The notes under the pieces are model-generated. The model was not told the origin of the DNA, did no database searches, and saw only the letters and a list, made by a program, of their open reading frames with translations. 64,000 bases of DNA from NCBI RefSeq assembly GCF_000720485.1, contig NZ_JOAX01000002.1, positions 1 through 64,000 of the forward strand. The letters are read 5' to 3'. Below, in pieces: positions 42,267 to 52,258 of the stretch (position 1 is its first letter; each line of letters begins with the position of its first letter). This stretch comes from Streptomyces ochraceiscleroticus (GTDB taxonomy: Bacteria > Actinomycetota > Actinomycetes > Streptomycetales > Streptomycetaceae). The position numbers and the translations under genes are program-made.

Positions 42267-44150
42267 CTACGCGGGCTTTCCGCCATCGGCCTGTGCATCG
42301 GGCACTTCTTCCATCAACAGCACGACGCCGCCGTTGTACCCGTCGAACGGCGAGCACACCACCGTGCAGTGGATGGCCCGGCCGATGCGGTTCACGGCCG
42401 GGATGCCGACGGGCCCCGTACGCAGGCCCTTGTCCAGGCACTTCTGCACCATGTCCCGCAGCTGATCGGCGGGCAGCCCGAAGTCCAGTGAGAAGAACGG
42501 TTCTTCGACGACCTCGTCCGAGCGCAGCCCCCACAGCTCGGCGGCGCCGCGGTTCCAGCTCTTGACCCGGGCCTCCCGGTCCAGGACCACCACACCGGCC
42601 GCGACGCTGGTCAGGACCGCTTCGAGGAACGAGCGGGCCTCGTCCAGCTCCTCGGTGCGGATGCGCATCTCCTCATTCATGGTCTCCAGTTCCTCGTTGC
42701 CCGACTGGAGTTCCTCGTTCGTCGTCTCCAGTTCTTCGTTGGTCGACTGGAGTTCCTCGTTGGTGGTCTCCAGCTCCTCGATGCTGGACTGGAGTTCCTC
42801 GTTCGTCGTCTCCAGCTCCTCGTTGGTCGACTGCAGCTCTTCGTACGCGGTCTCCAGGTCCTCCCGCACCCGTTTCACCTCCGACCGGAGCTGCGTGGCC
42901 ACGGTGACGTCGGTGAACGTGATGCTCGTGGCGGCGGTCGTCCCGTTCGCGGACATCAACGGCTGGATGAGGATGTCGTAGTACTGCATCTCCTCGCCGG
43001 TCCGCCGCTCGGCGCCGTTGACCCGCAGGGTCCGCCGCTCGTGCACGGCCTGTTCGATCAGGGAGCGCAGCTCGACCGGGCGGTAGGAGATCTCCAGGTC
43101 CTGGAACGGGCGGCCGATGTCGCCCGCGGTGAGGGAGAACTGGGCGCGCGCCTGATTGTTGATCATCACCACGGTGCCGTCGGTGTCGACGGCGACCGAC
43201 GGGAAGGGCGCGGCGTCCAGGATCAGGTCGCGGAGCTGGCGGTTGCGGGCGAGGGAGTGGATCTCGTTGTGGCCGCCCGCGCGGATCTTCACGGGGGCGG
43301 GGTTGTACGGCGGGCCCGACTCGCCCGGACGGCGCCGGAAGACCCGCTGGCGCATGTTCATGACATCGAACCGCTCGGTGTCGTTCAGCAGCATCTCCGC
43401 CTTCCCCAGGAAGAGGAAGCCGCCCGGACGCAGCGCGAAGTGGAAGCGGTCGACGATCTGGGTCTGCGCCTCGACGTTGAAGTACATCAGCGTGTTGCGG
43501 CAGACCAGCAGGTCCAGGCGGGAGATCGGGGCGTCGCGGGTGATGTCGTGCCGGCCGAAGATCACCCGGCGGCGCAGGTCGGCGCGGAAGCTGAACTGCG
43601 TGCCGTTCTGGTCGAAGTACTTCTCCCGCAGCTCCGCCGGCAGCCCCTCGAGCGCCTTCGCCGTGTAGAGCCCGGAGCGCGCGTCGCGCAGCGCCTCTTC
43701 GTCGACGTCCGTGGCGTAGATCTTGACGCGGTTCAGGCACTCCTCGATGCCGAGCGCCTCGGCGAACATGACCGCGAGGGAGTACGCCTCCTCGCCGCTG
43801 GAGCAGCCCGCGCTCCACACCCGGATCTCCTCCTCGGGGTCCCCCTGCGCGAGCAGTTCGGGCAGCACCTCGCGCTGGAGGAAGGCCCAGGCGTCGGGGT
43901 CGCGGAAGTAGGAGGTGACGTTGATCAGGATCGTGTTGAAGAGCGCGCCGAATTCGTCCGCGCTGATCTCCAGCAGGTCCCGGTAGTCGGTGTAGGACTC
44001 GACGTTCACGTCCGCCATCCGCTTCCGGATGCGGCGGCCCAGGGACGATCTCTTGTAGCCGGTGAAGTCGAACCCCCGGGTGTCTCTGAGAAAGCCGAGC
44101 AGCGCCTCCAGCTCCTCGTCGGACTCGGCTTCCCGTACGTCACCCATCAT
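42267..44150 (-). CDS. CheR-type methyltransferase with PAS domains and a glutamate-rich coiled coil
   Basis: This 627-residue protein has a CheR methyltransferase domain (about 15-275: RRIRKRMADVNVESYTDYRD, VWSAGCSSGEEAYSLAVMFA, and LLVCRNTLMYFN). A first PAS domain follows (about 310-400), then a coiled coil (about 425-505) made of repeats such as NEELETTNEELQS, and a second PAS domain (about 510-620). There is no histidine kinase domain. The ATG at 44150 overlaps the CheB gene by four bases. Similar CheB-CheR-PAS proteins are usually one polypeptide; here they are split. Confidence 0.9.
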   Translation of the reverse strand: MMGDVREAESDEELEALLGFLRDTRGFDFTGYKRSSLGRRIRKRMADVNVESYTDYRDLLEISADEFGALFNTILINVTSYFRDPDAWAFLQREVLPELLAQGDPEEEIRVWSAGCSSGEEAYSLAVMFAEALGIEECLNRVKIYATDVDEEALRDARSGLYTAKALEGLPAELREKYFDQNGTQFSFRADLRRRVIFGRHDITRDAPISRLDLLVCRNTLMYFNVEAQTQIVDRFHFALRPGGFLFLGKAEMLLNDTERFDVMNMRQRVFRRRPGESGPPYNPAPVKIRAGGHNEIHSLARNRQLRDLILDAAPFPSVAVDTDGTVVMINNQARAQFSLTAGDIGRPFQDLEISYRPVELRSLIEQAVHERRTLRVNGAERRTGEEMQYYDILIQPLMSANGTTAATSITFTDVTVATQLRSEVKRVREDLETAYEELQSTNEELETTNEELQSSIEELETTNEELQSTNEELETTNEELQSGNEELETMNEEMRIRTEELDEARSFLEAVLTSVAAGVVVLDREARVKSWNRGAAELWGLRSDEVVEEPFFSLDFGLPADQLRDMVQKCLDKGLRTGPVGIPAVNRIGRAIHCTVVCSPFDGYNGGVVLLMEEVPDAQADGGKPA

Positions 44151-44767
44151 TGCCTCTTGGTCTCGACCAGGCCACGGATCACCGCGGCGATTTCTTCCAG
44201 GGGCAGCACGAAGTCCACAGCCCCTGTTTCCACGGCCGCCTCCGGCATGCCCCGGAATTCTGCCGTGCGGGGATCTTCGGCGATGACGGTGCCACCTCGC
44301 GACTTCACGGCGTCGACGCCCATCGCGCCGTCGAAGCCGGAGCCGGTCAGGACGCAGGCGATGGCGCGGGGGCCGTAGGCGCCCGCCAGGGATTCGAAGA
44401 GGAGGTCGGCAGAGGGGCGCACGAAGTGCACCAGCTCGCTGCTGGAGAGCGTCAGGACGCCGTCGGCGTCGACGAGGAGGTGGTGGTTGGGCGGGGCGAT
44501 GTACACCACGCCGGGACGTGCCTGTTCCCCGTCCTGCGCCAGCTTGGTCCTGAGCGGGGTGCGCCGCGCGAGGACGTCGGCGATCACGGTGCCGTGGCGG
44601 GGGTCGAGGTGCTGCACGATGAGGAGCGGGACGGAAAGTCCGTCCCCCAGCGTCTCCAGGAGCACGCTCAGTCCGTGGATGCCGCCGGCCGAGGAGGCGA
44701 CCGCCACGATGGCGAAGTTGTCCGGTGCGGAGTGGCCGTGGTCCGGCGCGGGCGTGTGTGCCGTCAC
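44147..44767 (-). CDS. CheB-type methylesterase domain protein, no receiver
   Basis: This 206-residue protein is a stand-alone CheB methylesterase domain. The catalytic Ser is in VASSAGGIHGL (Ser26), His in QHLDPRHGT and Asp in GSGFDGAMGVDAV. The CheY-like receiver domain usual in CheB is absent. The GTG at 44767 was chosen; the ribosome binding site is weak (GCAGGT). It is the first gene of the four-gene signalling block and overlaps the CheR-PAS gene. No chemoreceptor or flagellar gene is near, so the role is not classical chemotaxis. Confidence 0.85.
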   Translation of the reverse strand: MTAHTPAPDHGHSAPDNFAIVAVASSAGGIHGLSVLLETLGDGLSVPLLIVQHLDPRHGTVIADVLARRTPLRTKLAQDGEQARPGVVYIAPPNHHLLVDADGVLTLSSSELVHFVRPSADLLFESLAGAYGPRAIACVLTGSGFDGAMGVDAVKSRGGTVIAEDPRTAEFRGMPEAAVETGAVDFVLPLEEIAAVIRGLVETKRQ

Positions 44768-44886
44768 ACCTGCGAGCCTAGTCTCCTGCGCCCGTGGGAG
44801 GGGCGAGCGGAGGGGACGCGTACCGGCGCCGTCGGGGAGTACCGGTTCGGATACGCCGTCCGGCGGGGCCGGCCCTCCGTCGTCCG

Positions 44887-45324
44887 TCAGGGCCACACCA
44901 GGCAGTACGCCTGATGTCCGGCCTCGTGCAGACGGTGGCTGAAGTCCTGCCATTCATGGAGGAGCCGGTAGACGGCGAAGGCGTCGCGCGGGCCGCCGCG
45001 GTCGGGGACGGTGGACCAGATGAAGGCGGCGGCGCCCACGGACTCCTCGCCGACGCCGCGCAGCGGGTCGACGACCGTCATCGGGAGCTTCACCACGGCG
45101 TAGTCGGGGTGCAGGACGACCAGTTCCAGCGGGGGGACCTTGGACAGCGGTATGCCCTCTATGCCGGTCAGCACCATCGCCGCCATGGTCTCCGGCTTGA
45201 TCTTCGTGAACATCCCGCCCATGCCGAGCTCGTCGCCGCCCAGCTCTTCGGGGCGCATCGAGATCGGTACCCGGGCCGCGGTGGCGCCGTCGGGAGCGCC
45301 GAAGTACTTGTACGTCACCCCCAT
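44887..45324 (-). CDS. Uncharacterised Streptomyces protein
   Basis: This 145-residue soluble protein starts [20 protein letters not shown]. It includes [20 protein letters not shown] and ends with an aromatic/His-rich stretch ([20 protein letters not shown]). I do not recognise a family. The ATG at 45324 is used with GAGGCGGG upstream; the frame continues another 58 codons upstream with low-complexity Arg/Gly residues that look non-coding. The 299-base stretch 45325-45623 beyond it contains no supported gene. Confidence 0.6.
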   Translation of the reverse strand: MGVTYKYFGAPDGATAARVPISMRPEELGGDELGMGGMFTKIKPETMAAMVLTGIEGIPLSKVPPLELVVLHPDYAVVKLPMTVVDPLRGVGEESVGAAAFIWSTVPDRGGPRDAFAVYRLLHEWQDFSHRLHEAGHQAYCLVWP

Positions 45325-45623
45325 GCGCCCGCCTCTGCTGCTGGTCCCGCTGTTGTTCCCCGGGCCGACCTGCCCGGCGCCGCTGTGCTCCGCACGGTCC
45401 TGCTCGCCGCTGTACTCCGCTCGGCGGTGGCGTCCGCGCCGGGCGCGCTCCGGGCCCCGGTCATCGGTCCCTTCGCCCAGTTCGCCACCGCGATGCATAT
45501 CTCCACCCGACCACTCGCAGCCTCAGCCGCGCAACCCGATCATCGTCTCAGAGACCTCCCCCGTCACCGGCGTGTGAAACGCCCGGCCGCGCGCCCCCGT
45601 GCGCCTCTGAGACCATTGCTTGC

Positions 45624-46931
45624 GTGACTCACTCGTACGATGCCCCAGTTTCGCAGACGCTCTTCGACCGCGCGGCCGTCGTGACGCCCGGCGGCGTGAA
45701 CTCTCCCGTGCGCGCGTTCCGCGCCGTGGGCGGTACGCCCCGGTTCATGGTGTCCGGTACCGGTCCGTACCTCACCGATGCCGACGGTCGTGAGTACGTC
45801 GACCTCGTGTGCTCGTGGGGACCGATGATCCTCGGCCACTCCCACCCGCAGGTCCTCGCGGCCGTGCAGGACGCCGTCGCACGCGGCCTGTCCTTCGGCA
45901 CGCCGGGCGCCGGCGAGGTCGAACTCGCCGAGGAGATCGTGAACCGGATCGAGCCGGTCGAGCAGGTCCGCCTGGTCTCCTCCGGTACCGAGGCCACCAT
46001 GTCGGCGATCCGGCTGGCCCGCGGCTTCACCGGCCGCCCCAAGGTGATCAAGTTCGCCGGCTGCTACCACGGGCACGTGGACGCCCTGCTGGCCGCGGCC
46101 GGTTCGGGCGTGGCGACCTTCGGGCTGCCCGACACGCCGGGCGTCACCGGCGCGCAGGCCGGCGACACGATCGTGCTGCCGTACAACGACATCGAGGCCG
46201 TGCGCGCCGCGTTCGCCGCGCACGAGGGCCAGATCGCCTGTGTGATCACTGAGGCGTCGCCCGGCAACATGGGCGTCGTCCCGCCGCTCCCCGGCTTCAA
46301 CCAGGGCCTGAAGGACCTCTGCTCCGCGAACGGCGCGCTCTACATCTCCGACGAGGTCATGACCGGCTTCCGGGTGAGCAAGGCCGGCTGGTACGGCATC
46401 GACGGGGTCACCCCGGACCTGATGACGTTCGGCAAGGTCATGGGCGGCGGCTTCCCGGCCGCGGCGTTCGGCGGCCGCGCCGACGTCATGGCCCACCTCG
46501 CCCCGGCCGGCCCCGTCTACCAGGCGGGCACCCTCTCCGGTAACCCGATCGCCACCGCCGCCGGCGTCACGCAGCTCCGGCTGCTGGACGACGCCGCGTA
46601 CGAGCAGGTCGACGCGGTCTCCGCGGAGCTGCGCGGGCTGGTCTCCGAGGCGCTGACCAAGGAGGGCGTGGCGCACCGCCTGCAGGTCGCGGGCAACATG
46701 TTCTCGGTCTTCTTCACCGACCAGGACGTCACCGACTACGAGAAGGCCAAGGCGCAGGAGTCCTTCCGCTTCACGCCCTTCTTCCACTCGATGCTCTCCC
46801 AGGGCGTCTACCTCCCGCCGTCCGCCTTCGAGTCGTGGTTCGTCTCCACCGCGCACGACACGCAGGCCGTCGAGCGGATCGCGGCCGCGCTGCCGGCCGC
46901 CGCGCGGGCCGCCGCCGAGGCCACCGCATGA
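45624..46931 (+). CDS. hemL: Glutamate-1-semialdehyde 2,1-aminomutase
   Basis: HemL converts glutamate-1-semialdehyde to 5-aminolevulinate with PLP, completing the C5 route started by HemA. The 435-residue protein contains [43 protein letters not shown], the PLP lysine in [16 protein letters not shown] and DEVMTGFRV. The GTG at 45624 gives [20 protein letters not shown]; there is no clear ribosome binding site, so a leaderless transcript is possible. It overlaps the next gene by four bases. The gene is 28 kb from the rest of the heme operon. Confidence 0.95.
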   Translation: MTHSYDAPVSQTLFDRAAVVTPGGVNSPVRAFRAVGGTPRFMVSGTGPYLTDADGREYVDLVCSWGPMILGHSHPQVLAAVQDAVARGLSFGTPGAGEVELAEEIVNRIEPVEQVRLVSSGTEATMSAIRLARGFTGRPKVIKFAGCYHGHVDALLAAAGSGVATFGLPDTPGVTGAQAGDTIVLPYNDIEAVRAAFAAHEGQIACVITEASPGNMGVVPPLPGFNQGLKDLCSANGALYISDEVMTGFRVSKAGWYGIDGVTPDLMTFGKVMGGGFPAAAFGGRADVMAHLAPAGPVYQAGTLSGNPIATAAGVTQLRLLDDAAYEQVDAVSAELRGLVSEALTKEGVAHRLQVAGNMFSVFFTDQDVTDYEKAKAQESFRFTPFFHSMLSQGVYLPPSAFESWFVSTAHDTQAVERIAAALPAAARAAAEATA

Positions 46932-47650
46932 GCGGCACGACCGGCAGCGGCGGCAGCGGTGACGACATCACCGTCGTCCACCTGATGCGCCACGGCGAGG
47001 TGCACAACCCCGACGGCGTCCTCTACGGGCGGCGCCCCGGGTACCACCTCTCCGAGCTCGGCCGGCAGATGGCCGACCGGGTAGCCGAGCACCTCGCCGA
47101 CCGCGACATCACGCATGTCGTCGCCTCCCCGCTGGAGCGGGCGCAGGAGACGGCCACGCCGATCGGCAAGGCGCACGGGCTGGACGTCGCGACCGACGGG
47201 CGGCTCATCGAGGCCGGGAACATCTTCGAGGGCAAGACCTTCGGCGTCGGGGACGGCGCGCTCAAGCGGCCGGGGAACTGGAAGTACCTCACCAACCCGT
47301 TCCGGCCGTCCTGGGGCGAGCCGTACATCGAGCAGGTCGTCCGGATGATGGCGGCGCTCGGCACGGCCCGGGACGCGGCGCGCGGCCACGAGGCTGTCGC
47401 GGTCAGCCACCAGCTCCCGATCTGGATCGTGCGCAGCTTCGCCGAGCGGCGCCGGCTGTGGCACGACCCGCGCAAGCGGCAGTGCACGCTGGCCTCGCTG
47501 ACGTCCTTCACCTTCCACGGCGACCGGATCGTGTCGGTCGGCTACAGCGAGCCCGCGCTCGACCTCGTGCCCGAGCATCTGCGGGCCGGGGCCCAGCCCC
47601 GGTTCGGCAAGGGCGCCGTGAAGGGCCAGCCCAAGGCGGCCGGCGCCTGA
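46928..47650 (+). CDS. Histidine phosphatase (phosphoglycerate mutase-like)
   Basis: This 240-residue protein has the catalytic histidine in [22 protein letters not shown], a conserved FEGKTFG and a second histidine in VSHQLPIW. It belongs to the histidine phosphatase superfamily; the substrate is unknown. The first 13 residues ([12 protein letters not shown]) are a flexible tail. It overlaps hemL by four bases (ATGA) and is therefore translated with it. A 19-bp perfect hairpin follows the stop. Confidence 0.85.
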   Translation: MSGTTGSGGSGDDITVVHLMRHGEVHNPDGVLYGRRPGYHLSELGRQMADRVAEHLADRDITHVVASPLERAQETATPIGKAHGLDVATDGRLIEAGNIFEGKTFGVGDGALKRPGNWKYLTNPFRPSWGEPYIEQVVRMMAALGTARDAARGHEAVAVSHQLPIWIVRSFAERRRLWHDPRKRQCTLASLTSFTFHGDRIVSVGYSEPALDLVPEHLRAGAQPRFGKGAVKGQPKAAGA

Positions 47651-47658
47651 TTCCCCTG

Positions 47659-47700
47659 CGGCGGTACGTACGGACAGAGAGCTGTCCGTACGTACCGCCG
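47659..47700 (+). terminator. Perfect 19-bp hairpin after the hemL operon
   Basis: CGGCGGTACGTACGGACAG pairs perfectly with its complement across a 4-base AGAG loop. The downstream bases are TAGATATATG, without a U tract. A likely terminator between the phosphatase and the following lipoprotein gene. Confidence 0.75.
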
Positions 47701-47801
47701 TAGATATATGCGCTCGCGCCGGAACCCCGGCTCCTGTCCCGCCCTCTTACCCCATGTCCGTATATACGGGCTTTGGCACGGCAAGGGTGAACGGGAACGG
47801 T

Positions 47802-49010
47802 ATGAGCGCGATCAGTCGGCGGAACCTGCTGGGCATCGGAGTGGGGGCGGCCGCCGCGATCGGGCTCGCGGGCTGCGGCACGGCCCGGCCCGGCGACGCC
47901 GCAGGGAAGGCCACCGTCCAGGCCCGTCCGAAGCCGATCGGTGACGGCTCCACTGCCGAGACCGGCCCGCAGCCCCACCAGCCACCGAAGCCCGAGCCGC
48001 TGGAGCCCGGGCAGACCCCGCCTCAGTTCGTCGTCTTCTCCTGGGACGGCGCGGGCGAGGTCGGCAACGGCCTCTTCCCCCGCTTCCGCCGCCTCGCCAA
48101 GGACCACGGCGCGTCGATGACGTTCTTCCTCTCCGGGCTGTACTGCCTGCCGGAGGCCAAGAAGTCGCTCTACCGCCCGCCGAACAATCCGGTCGGCGCC
48201 TCCGACATCGGCTATCTCACCGACGCGCACATCAAGGAGACGCTGCGGAACATCCGCGCGGCCTGGCTCGAAGGGCACGAGATAGGCACCCACTTCAACG
48301 GCCACTTCTGCGCCGGCTCCGGCTCGGTCGCCCACTGGACCCCGGCGCAGTGGCGCTCCGAGATCGACCAGGCCACCGACTTCGTCACGAAGTGGCGGAC
48401 GCACACCGGCTTCACCGACGTCGAGCCGCTGCCCTTCGACTACAAGAAGGAACTCGTCGGCGGCCGCACCCCCTGCCTGCTCGGCCAGGACAATCTGCTG
48501 CCCACCGCCCGCGAGCTGGGCTGGCGCTACGACGCCAGCTCGCCCGGCGGCCGCCAGACCTGGCCCACGAAGAAGTGCGGCATCTGGGACTTCCCGCTCC
48601 AGCAGATCCCGTTCCCGGGCCACTCCTTCGAAGTGCTCTCCATGGATTACAACGTCCTGGCGAACCAGTCCGGGAACTCCACCCGGGCCCCGAAGGCGAA
48701 CTACCCGGGCTGGCGCCGGCAGGCCACGGACGCGTACATCTCGGGCTTCCGGCGCGCGTACGAGACCAACCGCGCCCCCTTCTTCATCGGCAACCACTTC
48801 GAGGAGTGGAACGGCGGGATCTACATGGACGCCGTCGAGGAAGCGTTCAAGCACATCGCGGACGAGAAGCACCGGGACGTGCGGCTGGTGTCCTTCAAGC
48901 AGTTCACCGACTGGCTGGCCGTGCAGGACCCGAAGGTGCTGGCCCGGCTCCAGCGGCTGGACGTCGGCGAGCGGCCGAAGGGCGGCTGGCGGCGGTACCT
49001 GGGGGGCTGA
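47802..49010 (+). CDS. Polysaccharide deacetylase-like lipoprotein
   Basis: This 402-residue exported protein has a twin-arginine-like signal (MSAISRRNLLGIGVGAAAAI) and lipobox LAGC, followed by a Pro/Lys-rich spacer. The main domain (about 80-390) resembles NodB-type deacetylases in layout: FVVFSWDGAG, FFLSGLYCLPEAKKSL and HEIGTHFNGHFC, which holds the His-x-x-x-His pair, plus PLPFDYKKELVGG. It appears to be a cell-envelope carbohydrate-active protein, activity unproven. The ATG at 47802 was chosen for the signal; GTG at 47787 is in frame upstream. Confidence 0.65.
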   Translation: MSAISRRNLLGIGVGAAAAIGLAGCGTARPGDAAGKATVQARPKPIGDGSTAETGPQPHQPPKPEPLEPGQTPPQFVVFSWDGAGEVGNGLFPRFRRLAKDHGASMTFFLSGLYCLPEAKKSLYRPPNNPVGASDIGYLTDAHIKETLRNIRAAWLEGHEIGTHFNGHFCAGSGSVAHWTPAQWRSEIDQATDFVTKWRTHTGFTDVEPLPFDYKKELVGGRTPCLLGQDNLLPTARELGWRYDASSPGGRQTWPTKKCGIWDFPLQQIPFPGHSFEVLSMDYNVLANQSGNSTRAPKANYPGWRRQATDAYISGFRRAYETNRAPFFIGNHFEEWNGGIYMDAVEEAFKHIADEKHRDVRLVSFKQFTDWLAVQDPKVLARLQRLDVGERPKGGWRRYLGG

Positions 49011-49067
49011 ACCGCCCGACGAGGGGGGTGCGGAAGATCCGTAATGGGCCCATGCGAAACTTTTCAC

Positions 49068-49685
49068 ATGAGTGCCTGCCGCGTCCCCCGCCGCCGCGTC
49101 ACCCGTCGCCGTATGCTCCTGCCGGCCGCCGGAGCCGCGGTCGCCGCCGTGCTGCTGAGCGCCTGCGGGTCGGGCGGCACGTCAGGGGGCTCGGAGCAGA
49201 CGAAGTTCGTGCAGGGCAAGGACGGCGTGGACACCGTGAAGCCGGCCGACCGGCAGCCGGTGCCCGACATCTCGGGCGAATCCACCAAGGGCAAGCACCT
49301 CGACATCGCCGACTACAAGGGCAAGGTCGTCGTCCTCAACATCTGGGGCTCCTGGTGCGCGCCCTGCATCGCCGAGGCCCCGAACTTCGCCAAGGTCGCG
49401 AACGAGACCAAGGACAAGGGCGTGCAGTTCCTCGGGATCAACACCCGGGACTCCAAGAAGACCCAGGCGGTCAGCTTCGAGGAGCAGCACAAGGTCCCGT
49501 ACCCGAGCCTGTACGACCCGATGGGCAAGCAGATGCTGCGCTTCCCCAAGGGCAGCCTGAACCCGCAGGCGATCCCCACCACCATCGCGATCGACCGCAA
49601 GGGCCGGATCGCGGCGCGCGCGCTCACCCCGCTCAGCGAGACCGAGCTGCGCAAGATGGTCGACCCGCTGATCGCGGAGAAGTGA
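49068..49685 (+). CDS. resA: TlpA/ResA-like thiol-disulfide oxidoreductase (cytochrome c maturation)
   Basis: This 205-residue lipoprotein-type protein has a signal with a lipobox (LLSACGSG) and a thioredoxin domain with WGSWCAPCIAEAPNF and the cis-proline in QAIPTTIAI. It reduces apocytochrome c cysteines outside the membrane before heme attachment. The ATG at 49068 gives MSACRVPRRRV; ATG at 49044 is in frame and has a better spaced GGAAG site, so the N-terminus is uncertain by eight residues. It is the first gene of a four-gene system II set. Confidence 0.85.
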   Translation: MSACRVPRRRVTRRRMLLPAAGAAVAAVLLSACGSGGTSGGSEQTKFVQGKDGVDTVKPADRQPVPDISGESTKGKHLDIADYKGKVVVLNIWGSWCAPCIAEAPNFAKVANETKDKGVQFLGINTRDSKKTQAVSFEEQHKVPYPSLYDPMGKQMLRFPKGSLNPQAIPTTIAIDRKGRIAARALTPLSETELRKMVDPLIAEK

Positions 49686-49689
49686 TTCC

Positions 49690-50460
49690 GTGATCGCGCT
49701 CGCCGCAGCAAGCACAGCGCCGAACCAGACCGTGCTCACCGGCGCCCTGCTGGTCGCCCTGCCGGTCGCCCTGCTCGGCGGCCTGGTGTCCTTCTTCTCG
49801 CCGTGCGTCCTGCCGCTCGTACCGGGCTACATGTCGTACGTGACCGGCGTCACCGGCACCGACCTCGGCGAGGCCAGGCGCGGCCGGATGCTGGGCGGCG
49901 CCGCCCTCTTCGTCCTCGGCTTCACGGTCGTCTTCGTCTCCGGCGGCGCCCTCTTCGGGTACTTCGGGCAGACGCTGCAGGACTACAAGGACGTCATCTC
50001 GCGGGTGCTCGGCGCCCTGACCATCCTGCTCGGCCTCACCTTCATGGGGGTGCTGGGCCGCTTCGGGCAGCGCGAGTTCCGGATGCTGCACAAGCGGCCC
50101 GCGATGGGGCTGGTCGGCGCGCCCGTGCTCGGCGTGCTCTTCGGCGTCGGCTGGACCCCGTGCCTGGGCCCCACCCTGACCGCCGTGAACGCCCTGTCGT
50201 TCAACGAGGCCAGCGCGGGCCGCGGCGCGCTGCTGACCATCGCGTACTGCATCGGTCTCGGCCTGCCCTTCATCCTGGTCGCGCTGGCCTTCCGCAAGGC
50301 GCTCGGCGCGTTCGGCTGGGTCAAGCGCCACTATGTCTGGGTGATGCGGACCGGTGGCGGGCTGCTCGTGATGATCGGCGTCCTGCTCGTCACAGGAATC
50401 TGGGACAGCATGATGTCCGAGCTGCAGAGCTGGACGACCGGCTTCACCGTTGGGATCTGA
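49690..50460 (+). CDS. ccdA: CcdA-type thiol-reduction membrane protein
   Basis: This 256-residue protein of six membrane helices carries electrons from thioredoxin across the membrane to ResA. The two redox cysteines are in FFSPCVLPLVPGYMSY and GWTPCLGPTL, typical of the DsbD/CcdA family. The GTG at 49690 is four bases after the resA stop. It ends just upstream of resB, with a shared -4/+4 arrangement. Confidence 0.95.
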   Translation: MIALAAASTAPNQTVLTGALLVALPVALLGGLVSFFSPCVLPLVPGYMSYVTGVTGTDLGEARRGRMLGGAALFVLGFTVVFVSGGALFGYFGQTLQDYKDVISRVLGALTILLGLTFMGVLGRFGQREFRMLHKRPAMGLVGAPVLGVLFGVGWTPCLGPTLTAVNALSFNEASAGRGALLTIAYCIGLGLPFILVALAFRKALGAFGWVKRHYVWVMRTGGGLLVMIGVLLVTGIWDSMMSELQSWTTGFTVGI

Positions 50461-50464
50461 ATTG

Positions 50465-52258
50465 ATGGCCGCCAAGACCGACACCCACAGCGACCCCGCG
50501 CAGGACGCCGACCTCGGCGCCGCGGGCTCCCAGCTGTCCACCGCGCCGAAGGAGGAGGTCTCCCTCCCCTCCCTCGGGCCGATCGGCTGGGCCCGCTGGT
50601 TCTGGCGTCAGCTCACCTCGATGCGGGTGGCGCTGATCCTGCTCTTCCTGCTCTCGCTCGGCGCCGTCCCCGGCTCGCTGATCCCGCAGACCAGCATCGA
50701 CCCGGTCAAGGTCGACCAGTTCCAGAAGCAGCACGACGTCCTCGGGCCGATCTACGACAAGCTCGGGATGTTCCACGTCTACAGCTCGGTGTGGTTCTCC
50801 GCGATCTACCTGCTGCTGTTCATCTCGCTGATCGGCTGCATCGTCCCGCGGACCTGGCAGTTCGTCGGCCAGCTCCGCGGCCGCCCGCCGGGCGCCCCGC
50901 GCCGGCTGACCCGGCTGCCCGCGTACGCCACCTGGCGCACCACCGCCGAGCCCGAGCAGGTCCTCAAGGCCGCCCACCGGACCCTCAAGAAGCGCCGCTT
51001 CCGTACCCATTCCCCCAAGCTCTCGGCTTCGCTCGAGCAGGGAGGTACCCCCACCGGCACCTCGGTCGCCGCTGAAAAGGGATACCTCCGCGAGGCCGGC
51101 AACCTGATCTTCCACATCGCGCTGATCGTGATGCTGGTCGCCTTCGCCATCGGCAATCTCTGGAAGTCCGAGGGCGGCAAGCTGATCGCCGAGGGCGACG
51201 GCTTCTCCAACAGCCTGACGCAGTTCGACGACTTCAAGTCCGGTTCGTTCTTCGACACGGACGACCTGGAGCCGTTCGGCTTCCAGCTCGACAAGTTCGT
51301 CGCCACGTACGAGCGCGGCGGGCCGCAGAACGGCACCCCCCGGATCTTCCGCGCCGACGTCACCTACTTCAGCGGTGCCGACGGCAAGGAGCACAAGACC
51401 TCGATCAAGGTCAACGAGCCGCTGGACATCGGCGGCGACCGGGTCTACCTGCTCTCGCACGGCTACGCGCCCGACGTCACCGTCAAGGACGGCACCGGCA
51501 AGGTCGTCTACGAGGGCGCGGTCCCCTTCCTCCCGCAGGACCCGAAGAACTTCACCTCCAGCGGCGTGGTGAAGGTCCCCGGCGCCAAGACCAAGGACGG
51601 CAAGAAGAATCAGCTCGGCTTCCAGGGCTTCTTCGTCCCGACCTTCGGCGGCAAGGGCTCCGGCTCGATGTTCTCCGTCTTCCCCGCGCTGGACAATCCC
51701 CGGCTGACGCTGACCGCGTACCACGGTGACCTGGGCGTGGACTCCGGCCTGCCGCAGAACGTCTACCAGCTCGAGACCAAGAACCTGAAGCAGTACAAGG
51801 TCGACGGCCGGGCGGTCGCCCAGATGATGTCGCCGGGGCAGTCCATGAAGCTGCCCGGCGGTGACGGCAGCATCAAGTTCAACGGCGTCAAGCAGTGGGC
51901 CAGCTTCAAGATCTCCCACCAGCCGGGCAACGGACTCGCGCTGGGCGGCGCGGTCGCCGCCCTGCTCGGCCTCGCCGGTTCGCTGTTCATCCAGCGCCGC
52001 CGGGTGTGGGTCCGCGCCGAGCCGGGCCCCGACGGCGTCACCGTCGTGGAGATCGCCGGCCTGGGCCGCAGCGAGTCCCCGAAGCTCCCCGAGGAGCTGG
52101 CGGACCTCGCGTACACCCTCCAGCCGGACGCGCCCCAGGCCCCCGAGCCGGACCCCGAAGCTTCCGACCCCGAAGACTCCGACCCCCACGCAGAAGACTC
52201 CGCGGAGCCGACCGACTCCGCCGGTAACGCTGACCCCTCCGAAGGAGCGCGCGCGTGA
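50465..52258 (+). CDS. resB: ResB-like cytochrome c biogenesis protein
   Basis: This 597-residue protein is ResB of the system II heme-attachment complex. It has an N-terminal helix after WFWRQLTSMRVALILLFLLS, a second helix with SAIYLLLFISLIGCIVPRTW, a large extracytoplasmic domain (about 200-480) with KEHKTSIKVNEPLDIGGDRV, and a C-terminal helix followed by an acidic tail of EDSD-type repeats. It works with CcsB to carry heme outward. The ATG at 50465 is used; an in-frame TTG at 50450 lies inside ccdA. It overlaps ccsB by four bases. Confidence 0.9.
   Translation: MAAKTDTHSDPAQDADLGAAGSQLSTAPKEEVSLPSLGPIGWARWFWRQLTSMRVALILLFLLSLGAVPGSLIPQTSIDPVKVDQFQKQHDVLGPIYDKLGMFHVYSSVWFSAIYLLLFISLIGCIVPRTWQFVGQLRGRPPGAPRRLTRLPAYATWRTTAEPEQVLKAAHRTLKKRRFRTHSPKLSASLEQGGTPTGTSVAAEKGYLREAGNLIFHIALIVMLVAFAIGNLWKSEGGKLIAEGDGFSNSLTQFDDFKSGSFFDTDDLEPFGFQLDKFVATYERGGPQNGTPRIFRADVTYFSGADGKEHKTSIKVNEPLDIGGDRVYLLSHGYAPDVTVKDGTGKVVYEGAVPFLPQDPKNFTSSGVVKVPGAKTKDGKKNQLGFQGFFVPTFGGKGSGSMFSVFPALDNPRLTLTAYHGDLGVDSGLPQNVYQLETKNLKQYKVDGRAVAQMMSPGQSMKLPGGDGSIKFNGVKQWASFKISHQPGNGLALGGAVAALLGLAGSLFIQRRRVWVRAEPGPDGVTVVEIAGLGRSESPKLPEELADLAYTLQPDAPQAPEPDPEASDPEDSDPHAEDSAEPTDSAGNADPSEGARA

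Noticed and set aside
42670..42860. CRISPR-like regular repeats
   Set aside because: They are in-frame codon repeats for the coiled coil of the CheR-PAS protein, without spacers of constant length.
43041..44378. Long antisense open frame (445 codons)
   Set aside because: Antisense to the CheR-PAS and CheB genes; Arg/Val/Gly-rich composition typical of opposite-strand frames in GC-rich DNA.
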